Assembly: GCA_013297545.1 (NCBI GenBank)
Contig: JAAFHH010000097.1
Span: 1-9,104, forward strand
Direction: 5' to 3'
DNA: 9,104 nucleotides
Origin: Alphaproteobacteria bacterium
GTDB taxonomy: Bacteria > Pseudomonadota > Alphaproteobacteria > Elsterales > Elsteraceae
Below the pieces are notes generated by a model. The model had not been told where the DNA came from and did not search any database. It saw only the letters and a list, made by a program, of their open reading frames with translations. The translations under genes were made by a program, and so were the position numbers. This document shows positions 6,583-9,104 of this stretch, in pieces; the first letter of the stretch is position 1, and the number at the start of each line of letters is the position of its first letter.

Positions 6583-7542
6583 ATGTCCTATCGCGCTCTG
6601 CTGCTGGCTGCAGCCGTGCTGACACCCTTTGCTGCTGATGCGCAAACGCGCGTCACCCTGAAGGCAGCAACCGCGGGATCGAGCTACTATCTGATGACCG
6701 TGCAGCTGGCTGAAATGCTGCGCACCGCGACCGAGGGCCGGATCACCGCGACGGTGGAGGAAAGCCAGGGCTCCGTGCAGAACGTGCGCGAGGCCCCGCG
6801 CCGGCCGGGTCCGTTCGTGTTCACCTCCCCGCCCTCGCTGATCCGCGATGCCGCCGCCGGCCGAGCACCGTTCACCGATGGTCTCGCCTACGATCAAATC
6901 CGGGCGCTGTGGACCATGCCGCCGGTCACCATGCACTGGGTGGTGCGCGCTGATGTTGGCGTCGCGACCTTCCAAGACCTCGTCGGCAAAAGCTTTGTCG
7001 CGGGTGGTCGCGGCACCTTCACCGAACGCTCAACCCGCGAGCTGTTCCGCCGCCTCGGCCTTGAAGGCCGGGTGAATTCCCCGGAAGTGGAACTGGGGGC
7101 GGCGATCAGCGCGCTGCGCAATCGGCAGATCGATGGCTTCGCCTCAGGCTCGTCGCACCCCGCCGCCAACCTGCAGGAACTCGCCGTTGGCACGGCAATC
7201 CGCTTGCTGTCGCTGGATGCGACCCTGCTGGCTGGCCTGCAAGAAGCCGATCCGACGGTCGCCAGTGTCGTCATCCCGGCCAACACCTACCAAGGGGTAA
7301 CGACGGACACGACCACGGTCGCGATCCCGGTCGGCGCCTACGGCACCCGCACTCTCGATGACGCGACGGCCTACGACCTCACCCGCACGTTCTGGACCCG
7401 CCAGGCGGACATGGCGCGCGCGAACCCGTGGTGGAACGCGGTGGCGCCGCAGCAGATCGTCAGCCTCGGCATCAAGCTGCACCCCGGTGCCTTGCGCTAC
7501 TACACCGAAGCCGGCATCGCGGTGCCGGATGCCTTGAAGTGA
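6583..7542 (+). CDS. TRAP transporter solute receptor, TAXI family
   Basis: The 319-aa product is the periplasmic receptor of a TAXI-type TRAP transporter, a sodium- or proton-driven secondary uptake system that takes substrate from a binding protein. The signal peptide MSYRALLLAAAVLTPFAADA is followed by QTRVTLKAATAGSSYYL. The TAXI fold is recognised from ATAGSSYYLMTVQLAEML and SQGSVQNV near the N-terminus, HWVVRADVGVATFQDLVGKS in the middle, GGRGTFTERS plus RNRQIDGFASGSSHPAANLQ afterwards, and the C-terminal signature LHPGALRYYTEAGI. Length is usual for the family. Instead of the more common ADLAIVQSD-like segment after the first domain it has RRPGPFVFTSPPSL, a variant I associate with one TAXI subgroup. 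Known TAXI receptors bind small organic acids such as glutamate; the ligand here is unknown. The stop codon overlaps the GTG start of the permease gene by four bases, so both are translated together. Confidence 0.92.
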   Translation: MSYRALLLAAAVLTPFAADAQTRVTLKAATAGSSYYLMTVQLAEMLRTATEGRITATVEESQGSVQNVREAPRRPGPFVFTSPPSLIRDAAAGRAPFTDGLAYDQIRALWTMPPVTMHWVVRADVGVATFQDLVGKSFVAGGRGTFTERSTRELFRRLGLEGRVNSPEVELGAAISALRNRQIDGFASGSSHPAANLQELAVGTAIRLLSLDATLLAGLQEADPTVASVVIPANTYQGVTTDTTTVAIPVGAYGTRTLDDATAYDLTRTFWTRQADMARANPWWNAVAPQQIVSLGIKLHPGALRYYTEAGIAVPDALK

Positions 7543-9104
7543 TCCATCGCCGGGTGGTGCTGGCGTTCGCGCTGGCATCGGTTGGGTTTCACCTCTGGCT
7601 GGTGTTCACCGGTCTGGTGCCAGTGATGGTGAGCCGGCCGTTGCACTTGGCGCTCGCCTTGCCGTTCGTGTTCATCCTCGGCGCCAACACGCCGTGGGAA
7701 CGCTGGAGTGGCGTCGCACTGACTGTGATCGGCGGGGCGATCTGCCTGTGGATCGCGATCAACCACCGGTCGATTGCCGATCAGTACGGCTGGACTGATG
7801 GGTCCTGGCAGCCGATCGCCTGCGTGGTGCTGATCCTGATCGTGCTGGAACTGGCGCGCCGGGCCGTCAAAGCCGTGATGCCGGCAGTGGCGGCGATCTG
7901 CCTCGCCTACGCCGTCTGGGGCGATCGTATCCCAGGCGAATGGGGCCACGCTGGCGTGCCGATCGAGGGCATCCTCGGCCGGCTGGTGCTGGCTGAGGGC
8001 GGCCTGTGGGGATCGTTGACCGGGATCTCGGTTGATCTGGTCGCCCCGTTCCTGGTGATGGGCGCGATTGTGGCCGCGGGTGCCGCTGGCACGGGCTTCA
8101 TGGCGCTCGCGACCCAACTCGCCGGCCGCTACCGCGCAGGCGAAGCGAAGGTGGAGGTGGTGGCGTCTGCCCTCTACGGCACGATCTCCGGCTCTGCTTC
8201 CGCCAACGTTGCCTCGACTGGATCGATCACCATCCCGGCGATGATCCGCGCCGGCTATCCCCGCAGCTTTGCCGCGGCGACCGAGGCGGTAGCCTCGACC
8301 GGTGGCCAAATCATGCCGCCGGTGATGGGGGCTGGCGTGTTCTTGATGGCGGAGTTGCTGCGCGTGCCCTACGCGGAGCTGATGGTGGCGGCCCTGCTGC
8401 CCTCCCTGCTGTTCTTCCTGACGGTCTGGATCGGCGTCGACCACTACGCCAAGCGCTTGAGCCTGCCGCACTTGGCCGCCTCCGAGCTGCCGGGCTGGCG
8501 GCGCGTTGGCCAGACTGTCCCGTTCTTCCTTGGCCCCTTCGCCGTGCTGCTCGGCATGCTAGCGCTGACCGACTACACGGCCGCGTTCGCCGCCGGGTTG
8601 GCCGCGATGCTGGGTGTCGCCATGCTGCTGGCGGACCAGGATGGCAAGGCCGACCCAAGCGGTCTGCCCAGTCGCCTCGCCACTGCGATCATCGATGGCG
8701 CCAAGCAAATCGCCCAAATCGCCGCGATCATCCTGTGCGCGTCGCTGATCGTCGGTGTGTTCAACATGACCGGCTTGGGTGTGAAGATCACCTCCGTCAT
8801 CGTTGGTGCCGCCGGCGGCCAGCTGTGGGCAGCGCTGCTGCTAACCGCGTTTGCCTGCATCATCTTGGGCATGGAGCTGCCGACCACGGCGGCCTACGTC
8901 ATCTGCGTCTCGGTCGCCGGCCCTGCGTTGATCAACCTCGGCCTGCCGCCGTTGCAAGCGCACATGTTTGTGTTCTGGTACGCGCTGCTGTGCACGATCA
9001 CCCCGCCGGTGTGCGGCAACGTCTTCATCGCCAGCACGATTGCGCAGACACCGTGGCTGCCGGTCGCGTTCCGAGCGATGCGGCTGGGGGTGGGCCTGTT
9101 CGTG
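7539..9104 (+). CDS. TRAP transporter fused permease (DctQ-DctM type, TAXI-associated), 3' end cut by window edge
   Basis: From a GTG at 7539 the frame is open to the last base, 522 codons. The product is very hydrophobic. About four N-terminal membrane segments (roughly residues 5-27, 35-49, 58-75 and 92-106) form the small DctQ-like part, and a larger DctM-like part follows from about residue 110. DctM signatures are present: SGSASANVASTGSITIP (from residue 217), ASTGGQIMPPVMGAG (from 252), MELPTTAAYV and ITPPV near residue 488. It moves the substrate delivered by the TAXI receptor across the inner membrane. Fused TAXI permeases are usually about 620-700 aa, so roughly 100-180 residues lie beyond the window. 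The GTG start overlaps the receptor stop in GTGA, a common arrangement for translational coupling. No upstream ATG start is available in this frame without a long overlap. The identity is clear; the substrate is not. Confidence 0.9.
   Translation, partial: MIHRRVVLAFALASVGFHLWLVFTGLVPVMVSRPLHLALALPFVFILGANTPWERWSGVALTVIGGAICLWIAINHRSIADQYGWTDGSWQPIACVVLILIVLELARRAVKAVMPAVAAICLAYAVWGDRIPGEWGHAGVPIEGILGRLVLAEGGLWGSLTGISVDLVAPFLVMGAIVAAGAAGTGFMALATQLAGRYRAGEAKVEVVASALYGTISGSASANVASTGSITIPAMIRAGYPRSFAAATEAVASTGGQIMPPVMGAGVFLMAELLRVPYAELMVAALLPSLLFFLTVWIGVDHYAKRLSLPHLAASELPGWRRVGQTVPFFLGPFAVLLGMLALTDYTAAFAAGLAAMLGVAMLLADQDGKADPSGLPSRLATAIIDGAKQIAQIAAIILCASLIVGVFNMTGLGVKITSVIVGAAGGQLWAALLLTAFACIILGMELPTTAAYVICVSVAGPALINLGLPPLQAHMFVFWYALLCTITPPVCGNVFIASTIAQTPWLPVAFRAMRLGVGLFV

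Overview
The window is GC-rich (roughly two thirds G+C by eye) and densely coded on both sides of one divergent point. The gene content suggests a proteobacterium, most likely an alphaproteobacterium: a GT9 heptosyltransferase-like enzyme (Gram-negative envelope), a Pat-type acyl-CoA synthetase/GNAT fusion, periplasmic binding proteins and a TAXI-type TRAP transporter with a fused permease. This placement rests on gene content and composition only. No tRNA, rRNA, CRISPR array, insertion sequence or integrase was seen, and no gene-free stretch exceeds 100 bases.

Layout. Positions 1-1056 (minus strand) hold a glycosyltransferase family 9 gene that runs off the left edge. Only 27 bases separate its start from the start of the plus-strand cluster. 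That cluster contains, in order: (1) 1084-3783, an ADP-forming acyl-CoA synthetase fused to a C-terminal GNAT acetyltransferase (PatZ/Pat architecture, 899 aa); (2) 3804-4850, a zinc-dependent deacetylase of the HDAC/acetylpolyamine amidohydrolase superfamily; (3) 4945-5682 and (4) 5762-6517, two paralogous secreted family-3 solute-binding proteins in tandem; (5) 6583-7542, a TAXI-family TRAP solute receptor; (6) 7539-9104, a fused TRAP permease overlapping the receptor gene by four bases and cut by the right edge.

How the genes may work together. Genes 1 and 2 look like a writer/eraser pair for reversible lysine acylation, comparable in logic to Bacillus AcuA/AcuC and to Rhodopseudomonas Pat/LdaA. 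The synthetase half keeps both histidines used for phosphoryl relay, which E. coli-type PatZ is thought to have partly lost, so this protein may make acyl-CoA as well as acylate proteins. The deacetylase has the whole metal site, but two glutamates linked to polyamine binding in the Mycoplana enzyme appear replaced, which favours another substrate. Genes 3-6 are an uptake block with three periplasmic binding proteins and one visible permease. The two family-3 binding proteins have no ABC permease or ATPase in view. All plus-strand genes are 20-94 bases apart or overlap, so one or two operons are plausible, but no terminator or strong internal promoter settles this.
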